Positions 36,157-48,008 of a DNA stretch of 64,000 bases are shown here, piece after piece. A program made the position numbers and the translations under genes. This DNA is from Erythroxylum novogranatense. Taxonomy: Eukaryota > Streptophyta > Magnoliopsida > Malpighiales > Erythroxylaceae. The notes under the pieces were generated by a model that saw nothing but the letters and a program-made list of their open reading frames with translations, ran no database searches and was not told the origin of the DNA. The stretch lies in assembly GCA_029891385.1 (NCBI GenBank), contig CM057226.1, forward strand, positions 12,827,225 through 12,891,224, in the 5' to 3' direction. Within the stretch, counting starts at the first letter, position 1. The number at the start of each line of letters is the position of its first letter.

Positions 36157-37508
36157 TGTAGGTGTAAGTCGACTTGTATTAAGATGTAAGTCGACTTATA
36201 CCAGTTCGGTACTAATAAGTCGACTTGTATACCCGTGTAAGTCGACTTACGCGTGAACGATCCGTGAGATTGTTAGAGTAGTGCCCAAAGGCAATCCCTT
36301 TAGCGCTTTTTGTTCATAGTCATGTATGCAGACTTTATGAATAAATAAATAAAGGCATGTTTCATTTATTTGATGTTCTTTATGAATCGATATTGATCTT
36401 TAATCAAATTAATGAAGTCCATGATATATGACATAGCATGAAGAAAATTATGATGTGATCATAATCCGAGATTCCTATCATGTGCAATTATGTCAAGATC
36501 TAAATTCTCCTAGTCATAGGATTAATGAGGTGGACATCATTAATCCCATGAGATTAGATATGTCATACTCCTTGATTGGATCAAGCGGTGGATCTCGAAA
36601 CGTAAATATGGGATATTTAGAGTTGACATGTGGATGCTTACTAGCGGTAGTAAGTACATTGGATGACTGCCATGAGATCATCACATGGATGTCCTATTCA
36701 AATGTCGGTGATAATCTCATCATAGAATAGTGCAAGTATCCTTAGACTTGAGGTACTCGAGGATATCTTGAATCTTGATTACGTGCTTTGACTCCATTCC
36801 TTGTTGCCTTTCGAGGTTACTCATAGGGTGGTGCTTGGAGTGCGACTTGAGGTATTGAAGGTAATTGAGTAGCCAATAAAGGATTCATCACTTCTGTGAT
36901 AGCAGAAGAGATACCCTGGCCTCTTATCAAGATCATTACTTTAAGTCTCTGGCTAGAGCATAAATATGTCATGAAGAGTGTCATCATGGACATATAAAGT
37001 AATGAGTCCTAAGACAGGAACTGATATCACTTGGGCTAGACTTAGTCTAGTAAGAGTTGACACTTTGACCATACTCATAACCAAGTGGGGTATAGGATGA
37101 TGAAAGGACAAATTGCACAGTAATTGTCTATGGAAGGGTTCGTGATCTGGTTCGTGTTGAATTCATCAAACTAATTACTTTCTGGTCAATTGGGGGTCAT
37201 GATGTGTTGCTAGACGCCGCTCATGACTTGCTCAGATTAATTGTTAATCTAAGTGGCCAACATAACCGGAACCTAAAGGTCACACGATAAGAGTGTTTCG
37301 AGAATCAAGTAAAATAGTATTGGACAGAGTTCAAATATATGGAGAGCATTAGGATTAAATGGATCCCGATGAGATTGGGATATGTCCCGATGAGATCGCG
37401 ACATCGATATTGCTGAAAAAGGTTTTAGGTTGTTTTTCCATGCCGTCCGGTAGGACCGATCCCGTGTGTTGGACCACTTCAAAATATATATATATATATA
37501 TATATATG

Positions 37509-37583
<75 letters not shown>

Positions 37584-38139
37584 TACGTGGAAGACAAAGA
37601 AGAAGCAAAGAAGCTTCTTTTGGAAGCCTTGTCATCATGCTTAGTCATTAATTAATTAATGACTAAAAGACAAAAGATGTGTGATGAAAAGATGATGATG
37701 TTCGTTGGTGGAGTGGTGGTCGAATGGTGAAAGGAGAAAAAGAGTTTTCCTTTGATCTTCATCAACGATTTTTCTCCATGGAGATCGTGGGTTGGCTTTT
37801 TGAAAGAAGAAAGAGTTTCTTTCTTACAAAAGGGCATACGATCATCTTCATCATCTCTTCATTCTTCAAGCTTTTTCATCATCATTTCCAAGCTCTCCAG
37901 GACAGAGGTAAGGTCTAGCAGCCTTTACTTTGTTCTAGCTATTCTCGGGTCAAAGGGGTTTGTCCCGGTTAGGTTTTCTGATATCTGCGTGGATACCTTT
38001 AGAGATAGTCTCTATTGGCTATTCAGGTTTGAGTCTTCATACCGACACATAGATCCTGGCCTTCGGGAAGGTCCCGGCGACAAAAATTTTTGTTTTCCGC
38101 ACCTGGTACATGTGATGTACCTCCCGGGATTTTCCTACA
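36157..38139 (+). repeat. 5' LTR of element A
   Basis: 1,983 bp. Four copies of AAGTCGACTT open the LTR (36166, 36188, 36217, 36239; spacings 22, 29 and 22). A TA microsatellite lies at 37484-37579. Long open frames at 37359-38318 also occur in the other LTR and are not genes. Confidence 0.93.
37484..37579. repeat. TA microsatellite in 5' LTR of element A
   Basis: A nearly pure TA run, broken by GAT at 37508-37510. The matching place in the 3' LTR (about 45453-45515) has shorter TA runs separated by TTAATTAATTAA, so this tract has changed length since insertion. Confidence 0.9.
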
Positions 38140-38140
38140 G

Positions 38141-38153
38141 TGGTATCAGAGCC
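38141..38153 (+). promoter_or_regulatory. Primer binding site of element A
   Basis: TGGTATCAGAGCC, one base after the 5' LTR, complementary to the 3' end of plant initiator methionine tRNA, the usual copia primer. Confidence 0.95.
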
Positions 38154-39262
38154 ACTTGTGTCGTGTATGAAGTTAAAACCCTAGCTAGGTCGGACTTCCT
38201 ATTTAAATTTGATGTTGATGCATGTATGCTGTCCAAATTTCGAATTAATATAGGGATATGTTTTTCGAAATTTTTCTGCCCAGAATTGTTCATAACATGT
38301 TATAGAATATGTCTGTGAAAGATGAGAATTTATCAATTTGATTTGATATAGTTTTGCTAATTTATTCCCTAAGGTTCTAGATGCTGTTTTGTGACACATT
38401 CTGTGAACAGGCATGTGTATAAATTCGATAATAAATTCTAGAAAAAACAATTTCGGATTGGCCTTCACCAATATGTCCCTAAGATGTTTTTGAATGTCTA
38501 TGTGGATGGAAAAGTGTTTTCAAGGTGATTTGCTATTTATTCACGAATTTATTCTATGATGTTGGGAATAGCTGTGTTGATGAACACAGATTTTGAATCG
38601 GTTTTGTTGCTTAGGTTGACTGAGTTTTTGATGGCTATAAATCCTGAAAAAATTCATGAAGCATGTTCTGAACATGTAGTAACCTGTTTAATTTTCTCAG
38701 AATTTATTGAAATTGTTTCAATGATTATTTCGAGCAATGTGTAGTACTTGGCAGTTTTGTGAACATTGCTGGGACTGTTTTGCTTGGCATAATTGAATGT
38801 GTATTTTTCAGTTACAATGCCTTGGACCATTTTTAATGTGATTGAAAATAAGTTATCTTGATGTAGTATGCTTGCCAAACTGAATTGCTTGAAGTTGGTT
38901 TTCCAAGAATTTTCGGATGCCGAATAGGTCACATTAGCGTCTCGTTAGTGTATTTCATTATCTTGCTTGTTTTGAACGTCATAATTTTTTGTGACTTGTG
39001 CCGAAGTAATTTGATAACGTATGGACTAGCTAGAGATGCTTAGGGTGATAATTTGGTGTTTCCTAATTTGTTTGGATATTTATGAGTAATGACTCATTTT
39101 CAAGCTTTTCTTGTATGGTTTGATCAGATATGGCAATCATGTAACAATGAAGTGTTCATTGGTACATCAAATTAACAGATATTACCTTAGGTATGTTGGT
39201 ATTGTGAATTGGGACTACACGGATTGAGAAATTAGTCGATTAGATAGCAATTTCGCTTGGAT

Positions 39263-39436
39263 AAGTCGACTTACACAATGTACAAGTCGACTTGTCCGCA
39301 GCATTGTAGGCGTATAAGTCGACTTCGCATAATGGTACAAGTCGACTTGTTCGGTTATTGATTACAAGTCGACTTACACATGCATAAGTCGACTTATTAG
39401 AGGCATAAGTCGACTTATACATACACAAGTCGACTT
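39263..39436. repeat. Array of eight AAGTCGACTT palindromes in leader of element A
   Basis: Copies start at 39263, 39284, 39316, 39339, 39366, 39386, 39407 and 39427; most are extended to TAAGTCGACTTA or ACAAGTCGACTTGT-like forms. Spacing is 20-32 bp and the sequence between copies is not conserved. The same palindrome occurs four times at the start of each LTR. Confidence 0.93.
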
Positions 39437-39641
39437 ATAACATGCATAGGAGAGATGATGGATGATTTTAGGTATAAATTCAATGTGATTGATGAAGTAC
39501 CTAAGTCATGCCATATAGTCATGGTGACTATAATCCTACGGCTTGAAGAAGAAGAAGATGAGACCGAAAACCCTCAAATCATATGAAAACTAACGCCTTC
39601 CATTAATATGGTAAGAACCGAGTTCTTATAGGGTTGGGTTG

Positions 39642-40027
39642 TTGGGTAAACCCAAGCTCGCTTCTATACGGATATGTTCGAACCATGAAAATGTGATTTT
39701 CGGATTAATGGGTTGGTTTTCACTAGAAGCGTTGGTTTGTTGAGTAAACTCAAGGTCAACGTGGACATAGGCGAAATTGGGTAGCATACATCAGATGTAT
39801 GCGCATCAAAGAGTTGATAACCCAATGTAAGTGCACACATCAACAAGTTAATAACACTGATCGATAGTTGTGTCTAAGATGTAATTGGTATATCTGATAC
39901 CTCCCGAGACATAAGGTGGCTTGTTGGGTAAACCCAAGGTCATTCTTAATGTCGGTTATCGATGATGCAATTGGTATGTTCGATACCTACCGATTGACCT
40001 AAGTTGTGGCTTGTTGGGTAAACCCAA
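39642..40027 (+). repeat. Four TTGGGTAAACCCAA inverted repeats in leader of element A
   Basis: Copies at 39642-39655, 39740-39753, 39924-39937 and 40014-40027, arms TTGGGT/ACCCAA around AA. The second copy is TTGAGT/ACTCAA, with matching changes in both arms so pairing is kept. The last two sit in a larger repeated unit of about 90 bp. Confidence 0.85.
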
Positions 40028-40215
40028 GGTCATTATTAGCAATATCGGATATCAACCTTTGGGACATTATGTCATTTTGTTTCTTTGGATTAAGTAATGA
40101 GGGTTATGGATTCTATGAAACTAGTGGGAGCTTTTGCATATCATTCAAGTCCTTATGATTATGCATCTATTCCTATTCTAACATTCTTTCTCTCTTCCGC
40201 TTAGGTTGGTTGAAG

Positions 40216-41060
40216 ATGTCTTCCGGTGTGAACTTACGCTTCGCTAATGGATTCCAACAAGTTAACTGGACCGAATTTTCTTGACTGGCTAAGGAATCTG
40301 AGAATTGTTCTCAGATCTGAGGAATTGGGATACATCCTAGATGTTCCACTTCCAGATGCACCTGCTGTCGATGTTTCGATGAGGATCGAAGGTATATCGT
40401 AAGCATCTAAAGGACGATGACATGGCTACTTGCATTATGCTTGCCTCGATGTCACCAGAGTGCGAAGCGTATAAAGACGAGTCCATGGATGCTCACACTA
40501 TAGTATTTCATCTTAGGGAGCTGTTTGATTAGCAAGTTTCGATGCGAAAGGTTCGAGACCTCAAGGCTTCTCTTCACCATTAAAGATGGCTCAGGGACAT
40601 CTGGCATGCAAGATGCCACGAAGATGAATGACTATATTGAGAGATTGGTCGTCTTAGGTTTTGTAATGGATTATGAGTTAAGTATAGACTTAATTCTGGT
40701 TGGATTGTTCGAGAGTTATTCACAATTCGTGTTAAACTATCGGATGAACCAAATATCCACAACAATACCTGAGTTGATCAATCTGCTCAAGACGATTTTA
40801 GCGGACTATCAAGAATGATAGCATGAAGTGTTAATGGTGGTCGCTTCTTCTTCCGGTTCAAAGAAGAAAAGAACCCAAAGAAGAAGAAGGCCAAGAAACC
40901 AAAGGAAGCGCCATCAAGAAGAAGACCAAAGAAGTTGCCCGAAAGGAACTTGCTTCCATTGTGGTAAAGATGGCCATTAGAGCGCAATTGCAAAGTCTAT
41001 TCGAGTCATTGAAGCGAAGAAGGCATCGATGCCTCAACTACTTCGTATGTATGTCATTGA
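40216..41060 (+). pseudogene. gag remnant of copia element A
   Basis: NKLTGPNFLDWLRNLRIVLR and YILDVPLPDAP (about 40255-40365) and FHLREL match the UBN2-type copia gag. A later open part is 40525-40818. The zinc knuckle near 40948-40990 begins CFHCGKDGH, but a stop follows the His and the last Cys is in a broken frame. At least three frame changes. Confidence 0.85.
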
Positions 41061-42528
41061 GGTTAATATCTGTTTCGATCACAACATTTGGGTATTTGAT
41101 CTGGTTGTGGCTCACACATATGTAATGATATGCGGGGCCTAAGGACGATGAGATGACTCATGAAGGAGAAGTAGACTGCGTGTTGAAAATGGAGCAAGAG
41201 TTGTTGCATTAGCCGTAGGAACCTATGTTTTGTCTCTCCCCACCGTGCTTGTACTCGAATTGGATGATTGTTATTTTGTACCCGCTTTGACAAAGAACAT
41301 ATTATCATTGCTTGTTTAAATAGATTTGGTTTCCATTTAAATTTTAATAGCAATGGTTGTTCTATTAATTTAATGGAATGCTTTATGGTCTTGGTACATT
41401 ATGCAATGGTATTTACATATTAGATATGTCTCATCCAATTATGAATGTCAATGACACCAAAAGACATAAAAGAGATAATTTAAAGTCAACTTACTTATGG
41501 CATTGTCGACGGCCATATAAATGAGACACGATCGCTAAGCTCCATAAGAGTGGTAGTTTAGGGTCATTTGATTATGAATCATATGACACATGCGAATCTT
41601 GTTTATTAGGCAAGATGACTAAGTTACCCTTCGAGGAAAGGGTGAACGAAGCGATGGAGTATTAGACCTAATACATTCAGATGTATGCGGTCCGATGTCC
41701 ATCCATGCTAGAAGTGGTTGTCGTTACTTCATTACCTTTATCGATGATTATTCTCGATATGGGTACTTGTATCTGATGAGATACAAATCTGAAGCGTTTG
41801 AAAAGTTCAAACAATTCAGACATGAAGTAGAAAACCAGCTTGGTAAAAGTATCAAGGCATTACGATCCGATCGTGGTGGAGAATACTTAGACCAAAAGTT
41901 TCTAGATTATCTCAGAGATAATGACATTTTATCTCAGTGGACTCCTCCTTACACACCACAGCACAATGGTGTGGCTGAAAGGAGAAATCGAACCTTGTTG
42001 GACATGGTACGATCAATGATGGGTTTCGCAAAGTTACCAAAATCGTTTTGGGGGTATGCGCTAGAGACAGCTGTTTACTTGCTAAACAGAGTTCCCTCTA
42101 AGACAGTTGATGTTACTCCATATGAGATGTGGACTAACAGAAAACCTTATCTTTCTCATTTGAAAGTTTGGGGTTGTCCTGCTTACGTGAAGCGGATTCA
42201 GTCAGATAAGCTTGAAGCAAAGTCTGACAAATGTTTGTTTGTAGGATATCCTAAAGAGACCATGGGATATCAATTCTACCTTGCTGAGGAACAAAAGGTG
42301 TTTGTTTCAAAGCATGCTGTCTTCTTAGAGAAAGAGTTTCTTCTGCAAGAAGACAGTGGAAACAAAGTTGAACTTGAAGAAGTTCAAGATGCTCAAACAG
42401 ACACAGATCAACTGCCTGAACTTGAGATTGTCACTCCTTCAGATGAAGTAACAGTTCAACCTTCTACTACACACGAAGTTCGTGGGTTAAGTAGGATCGA
42501 CCGCTCCCGAGAGATATGGATTTCGTAA
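41061..42528 (+). pseudogene. protease remnant, pre-integrase and integrase of copia element A
   Basis: Protease is reduced to scraps (about 41080-41200). The pre-integrase motif (LWH.R and CESCLLGKM, about 41495-41620) is recognisable with a stop. From 41695 an open frame of 277 codons covers most of the integrase with its catalytic residues: FIDDYSRYGY (D), SDRGGEYLD (D) and PQHNGVAERRNRTL (E). The C-terminal GCPAYVKRI and KCLFVGYPKE are also present. This integrase core looks intact although its upstream fusion partner is not. Confidence 0.9.
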
Positions 42529-44020
42529 GTGAGCAGAATGACGTATTGCTCATAGAAGATGATGAGTCTGCTACCTATGAAGAGGTTACAAAAGTTCGAG
42601 TCCGAAAAATGGCTTTGTGCCATGAAAGTGAAATGGATTCCATGTACCAAAACCAAGTATGGACTTTGGTTGATGCACTGAAGGATAAAACCTATAGGGT
42701 GCAAATGGGTTTTAAGAAGAAAACCGACGTGGATGGTAATGTGATTACTTATAAAGCAAGGCTTGTGGCCAAAGGATTTCGCCGAGACAAGGAGTTGACT
42801 ATGACGAGACCTTGACCAGTAGCAATGCTTAAATCCATTCGGATACTCCCAGCCATTCGCTCATTATGATTATGAGATATGGCAAATGGATGTGAAGACG
42901 ACTTTCCTTAATGGAAATCGGCCGAGGATGTGTACATGACACAACTAGAGGGCTTCACTTCCATCGATGGCGAAAAGGTATGCAAGCTTCGTAAATCCAT
43001 TTATGGATTGAAGCAAGCATCCAGAGTTGGAACATCCGTTTGATGAGTCAATCAAAGAGTTTGGTTTCTCACAAAATCCGGATGAACACTGTGTGTACAA
43101 GAAGGTTAATGGGACTGCAATCGTATTCCTTGTGCTGTATGTGGATGACATATTATTACTAGGAAACGATGTCTCGATGCTACAATCAGTCAAAATTTGG
43201 TTGTCCAAACAATTTGCGATGAAGGACCTTGGTGAAGCAACTTATATCCTTGGGATAAGAATCTATAGAGATAGATCAAAAAGGTTGCTTGGTCTTTCAC
43301 AATCATTGTACATAGACAAGATGCGAAAGAGGTTTAGCATGGAGCAATCCAAGAGAGGGTTTCTTCCCATGTCTCATGGGATAACACTCTCGAAATCTAT
43401 GTGTCCTAAGACACAAAATGAGAGGATGCGCATGGATCGATCCGTATCGTCTGCAGTAGGATCGATCATGTATGCTATGTTATGTACGAGGCCCGATGTA
43501 TCGTATGCTCGAGTGTCACGGCGATACCAATCGGATCTGGTGAGGGTCATTGGGTGGATGTCAAGAATATCCTCAAGTACTTGCGAAGGACTAAGGATGT
43601 TTTCTTGATATATGGAGATGGAAATCTCCAGTGGCGAGCATCTGGATGCGATTTTCAATCGATAAGGATGATTCAAAATCTCATCAAGTTATGTTTTCAC
43701 ACCGAACGACGGGCGATCGATTGGAAGAGTTCCAAACAAGAGACGATCTGCGATTCGACGATCGAGGCGATACATTCATTGCAGCAACAGAGGCAAAGAA
43801 GGAAGCTATTTGGATCAAGAGGTTCATTATCGAACTTGATGTGGTTCCTAGTGTGATGGGCCCATACGGTTGTATTGTGACAACAATGGGGCTATTGCTC
43901 GAGCAAAGGAACCAAGGTCTCACCAACGATCTAAACACGCACTCGCAGATATCATCGATTCGAGATCATTGCGGAGGTGATGTCGCGATCGAGAGAATTC
44001 CACGAGCGTAACATTGCGAT
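42516..44020 (+). pseudogene. reverse transcriptase and RNase H of copia element A
   Basis: RT begins around 42600 (TYRVQMGFKKKTDVDG, then ARLVAKGFR). It is disrupted at 42790-43030, then resumes in an open frame (43027-43608) with LYVDDILLLGND (catalytic DD intact), KQFAMKDLGEATYILGI and CTRPDVSYA. RNase H follows in pieces (HWVDVKNILKYLRRTKDVFL near 43550 and WIKRFIIELDVVPSV near 43810). Small local base changes, rather than long deletions, cause most frame breaks. Confidence 0.9.
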
Positions 44021-44103
44021 CCGTTGACGGCCATTGTCACGAAGAGTTTTGATTCTCATGTACTCGCTTATGGTATTAGATACCAAGGCGATTGACTTTA
44101 GGT

Positions 44104-44116
44104 CAAGTGGGAGATT
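44104..44116 (+). promoter_or_regulatory. Polypurine tract of element A
   Basis: CAAGTGGGAGATT directly before the 3' LTR. Confidence 0.7.
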
Positions 44117-46077
44117 TGTAGGTGTAAGTCGACTTGTATTAAGATGTAAGTCGACTTATACCAGTTCGGTACTAATAAGTCGACTTGTATACCCGTGTAA
44201 GTCGACTTATGCGTGAACAGTACCGTGAGATTGTTAGAGTAGTGCCCTAAAGGCAATCCCCTTTAGCGCTTTTTGTTCATAGTCATGTACAGACTTTATG
44301 AATAAATAAATAAAGGCATGTTTCATTTATTTGATGTTCTTTATGAATTGATATTGATCTTTAATCAAATTAATGAAGTCCATGATATATGACATAGCAT
44401 GAAGAAAATTATGATGTGATCATAATCCAGAGATTCCTATCATGTGCAATTATGTCAAGATATCTAAATTCTCCTAGTCATAGGATTAATGAGATGGACA
44501 TCATTAATCCGCATGCATTAGCATATGTCATACTCCTTGATTGGATCAAGCGGTGGATCTCGAAGCTGTAAATATGAGATATTTAGAGTTGACATGTGGA
44601 TGCTTACTAGCGGTAGTAAGTACATTGGATGACCGCCATGAGATCATCACATGGATGTCCTATTCAAATGTCGGTGATAATCTCATCATAGAATGGTGCA
44701 AGTATCCTTAGACTTGAGGTACTCGAGGATATCTTGAATCTTGATTACGTGCTTTGACTCCATTCCTTGTTGCCTTTGAGAGGTTACTCATAGGGTGGTG
44801 CTTGGAGTGCGACTTGAGGTATTCAAGGTAATTGAGTAGCCAATAAAGGATTCATCACTTACGTGATAGCGGAAGAGATACCGCCTCTTGTCGGGATCAT
44901 TACTTTAAGTCTCCGCCGAGCATAAATATGTCATGAAGAGTGTCTTTATGGACATATAAAGTAATGAGTCCTAAGACAAGAACTGATATCACTTGGGCTA
45001 GACTTAGTCTAGTAAGAGTTGACACTTTGACCATACTCATAACCAAGTGGGGTATAGGATGATGAAAGGATGAATTGCACAGTAATTGTCTATGGAAGGG
45101 TTCGTGATCTGGTTCGTGATGAATTCATCAAATCAATTACTTTCCGTTCAATTGGGGGTCATGATGTGTTGCTAGACGCCGCTCATGACTTGCTCAGATT
45201 AATTGTTAATCTAAGTGGCCAACATAATCGGGAACCTAAAGGGTCACACGCATAAGAGTGTTTCAGAGAATCCGTAAAATAGTATTGGACAGAGTTCCAA
45301 TATATGGAGATCATTAGGATTAAATGGATCCCGATGAGATTGGGATATGTCCCGATGAGATCGCGACATCGATATTGCTGAAAAAGGTTTTCGGTGGTTT
45401 TTCCATGCCGGGGCCCGGTAGGACCGATCTCGGTGTGACTGGACCACTTCAGCAATATATATATACATATATATATATGATTAATTAATTAAATAATATA
45501 TATATATATATATATGTTAGATACGTGGAAGACAAAGAAGAAGCAAAGAAGCTTCTTTTGGAAGCCTTGTCATCATGCTTAGTCATTAAGTAATTAATGA
45601 CTAAAAGACAAAAGATGTGTGATGAAAAGATGATGATGTTCGTTGGTGGAGTGGTGGTCGAATGGTGAAAGGAGAAAAAGAGTTTTCCTTTGATCTTCAT
45701 CAACGATTTTTCTCCATGGAGATCGTGGGTTGGCTTTTTGAAAGAAGAAAGAGTTTCTTTCTTACAAAAGGGCATACGATCATCTTCATCATCTCTTCAT
45801 TCTTCAAGCTTCTTCATCATCATTTCCAAACTCTCCAGGACAGAGGTAGGGTCTAGCAGCCTTTACTTTGTTCTAGCTATTCTCGGGTCAAAGAGGTTTG
45901 TCCCGGTTAGGTTTTCTGATCTCTGCGTGGATACCTTTAGAGATAGTCTCTATTGGCTATTCAGGTTTGAGTCTTCATACCGACACATAGATCCTGGCCT
46001 TCGGGAAGGTCCCGGCGACAAAAATTTTTGTTTTCCGCACCTGGTACATGTGATGTACCTCCCGGGATTTTCCTACA
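44117..46077 (+). repeat. 3' LTR of element A
   Basis: 1,961 bp with the same ends as the 5' LTR. AAGTCGACTT copies are at 44126, 44148, 44177 and 44199, at the same offsets as in the 5' LTR. Confidence 0.93.
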
Positions 46078-46133
46078 AATGATGCACAATACTCGGTCAA
46101 AAGGCAACCCACAAGCTAGTGATGATTTATTCA
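46078..46133 (-). repeat. Element X 3' LTR, first (inner) piece
   Basis: Matches 53185-53240 of the intact X LTR (GGTCAAAAGGCAACC and GATTTATTCA-type blocks). Read on the minus strand it starts TGAATAAATCATCA just after the pol remnant. Confidence 0.85.
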
Positions 46134-46139
46134 ATAAAC

Positions 46140-47470
46140 CCTAAACATTGGCTTCTATTCTTTTCACCATACTGAGCTCATGGCCTAGATTTTCAAACTT
46201 GTCACCACCTAAGCCTTTTGTAAATAAATCTGCAGCTTGGTTTTCTGTTTTGACATGTTCAATCCCAATTTATCCTTGCAAAGAACTCTCTTGAGCTGTC
46301 ATTGTTGCCACTTGGTACTTCATTTATGATTGACAAAGACATTATTGGTTGTCTTTTACTACACCAAGAAATTGCTCCAGACCCAAGTCTAAAAACGTGT
46401 TGGAAATTGAGCATCGGGTATCATGTTACTTGCATAGTCAACATTACAATAGCCAACTAGCTTGTAATTTCTACCCTTCTTATATATAAAACCATGGCCA
46501 AGTGTATTCTTCACATATCTTAGGATTCATCAAGCTGCTTCCAAATGAGGTTTCTTTGGATTTTTCATGTAGCTACTCATCACACCAACAACCAAAGAAA
46601 TATTTGGTCTTGTTAAAGTTAAGTAGCTAAGACATCCTACCAACGGTCAATACATCGTAGCATCTTCCAAATCTTTCCTTTTATGAACACACATTTTGGT
46701 GTTTGGTTCCATCAGTGTTGAGATTGGCAAACTTCTTCAACAAATCTTTAAAAAACTTTTGTTAATGAAGATCTTGAGTACGATCAATCTCTAGACCATG
46801 AAAATGCTTAAGTTGTCCAAGTTCTTTAATCAAAAAGTGAACTGAAAATTTCTTTTTGGTTTGGAGAATTTCTTCTTCATAATCTCTTGTAATAATTAAA
46901 TCATCCACTTATACTAGCACAATAGCTAACTTCTCTACGAACAAGCTAGATTCTGCATATGTCACTAAATAATCACTATGAGTAAGAATGCATCAATCTT
47001 ACCATATAACATGCCTTTAGTACTTGTTTTAACCCATAAAGTGCCTTTTAGAGCTTACATGCGTACTTAAGATGATTTTGTCTATGAAAGCCTATCGATT
47101 GATCCATATAAATCTCTCGATCTAGCTCCCCATGCAAAAATGTATTCTCATATCCATTTGTTACAAGTTCCAACTTTTACTAGCTACAAGTGCTATTAGG
47201 ACTCATACAGTTGTAAGCTTTACAACTGGACTAAACGTTTTATCAGTCTAGTCCATATTGTTGAAAGAACCGTCGAGTTACCAGACGAGAATTATGCCTC
47301 TCTATTGATCCATTTGTGGGACACTTTATCTTATACACGCATTTGTAAGAAATAGGCTTCACACTTGACTTTAGCACGAGCTCCCAAATCTGATTTCACC
47401 CTAACATAGTAATTTCCTCTTCTATAGCGTTAATCCACTTAGGAATTCGAGATGCTTCCTCTAATGTATT
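46140..47470 (-). pseudogene. reverse transcriptase and RNase H remnant of element X
   Basis: On the minus strand, broken frames read EASRIPKWINAIEEEITML and SVKPISYKCVYKIK (about 47450-47330). A run near 46905-46880 reads VDDLIIT, where the RT catalytic box is expected (the preceding codon is a stop). The terminal NQAADLFTKGLGG and FENLGHELSMVK (about 46240-46150) are the end of copia RNase H. Many stops and frameshifts; old. Confidence 0.85.
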
Positions 47471-47716
47471 TGCTTCTTTTACATCTATTTCTTTTATCAT
47501 CACATCTAGCTTGGAATAGCCAACACAACTTAACAATATGTGCTATAAGTCTGCTGTCTTGTTCCTTTTGGTCTTATCTATGTATGCAACTTCAGCAGAC
47601 ATTACATAGACTGACTCAATTTTCGTCCCTTCATCATCAACTTTTCTATAGTTTAAAAATCTCGATGTACCTTCACATATTGAAGATCAAACAAAATAAA
47701 ATGGCCAGAAGATGCC
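47471..47716 (-). pseudogene. pre-integrase remnant of element X
   Basis: Minus-strand frames read YVMSAEVAYIDKTKRNKTADL and GYSKLDVMIKE, matching the GAG-pre-integrase region of copia elements. It then jumps to the RT start, so the integrase domain has been deleted. Confidence 0.75.
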
Positions 47717-47721
47717 AAGTG

Positions 47722-47961
47722 TATCAGATATACATGTTCCCTAGCAGACTCCACAAGTCCACACATGCTTAAGCCCAAGTCCAATGTACACAATCAGATA
47801 GGATAAAGCAAGAATAAGTTCAAAGAGATTTGGTGCTATCATAAATCCTCTATATATATGATCAGAATCATTTTTGAATACTCAACTGATATACGTGTAT
47901 ATATATAGATACATCAAACATGAATAAACAATCAATTCCTCACACAACTCTTTACCTTATA
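47722..47961 (+). repeat. 5' LTR of element Z
   Basis: 240 bp, from TATCAGATATACATG to ACTCTTTACCTTATA. A TATA-like TATATATATAGATAC lies near 47899-47913. Confidence 0.93.
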
Positions 47962-47974
47962 TGGTATCAGAGCC
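47962..47974 (+). promoter_or_regulatory. Primer binding site of element Z
   Basis: TGGTATCAGAGCC directly after the LTR, complementary to initiator methionine tRNA. Confidence 0.95.
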
Positions 47975-48008
47975 ATCGACAAACGTCCATTTTTTTTCTC
48001 CCACCCCA

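Larger units (their letters stand above)
36157..46077 (+). mobile_element. Copia element A with about 2-kb LTRs and palindrome arrays
   Basis: 9,921 bp. LTRs 36157-38139 and 44117-46077 start TGTAGGTGTAAG and end TTTTCCTACA; flanks AATGA (36152-36156, 46078-46082) are an exact duplication. Order inside: primer site, a leader of about 2 kb with two kinds of repeated palindrome, then gag, protease remnant, integrase, RT and RNase H, which is the Ty1/copia order. LTR length and motifs such as GFLPMSHGI suggest the Angela/Tork group (inference). The coding region has several frameshifts and stops. Confidence 0.93.

Noticed and set aside
37359..38318. Open frames of 98-188 codons in and after the 5' LTR of element A
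   Set aside because: They consist of TA-repeat translations (IYIYIY) or LTR sequence, recur in the other LTR, and show no domain.
39263..39436. CRISPR-like look of eight short repeats with 10-22-bp gaps
   Set aside because: The repeat is only 10-12 bp and palindromic, the gaps are too short and irregular for spacers, the same motif occurs in the LTRs, and this is a plant retrotransposon.
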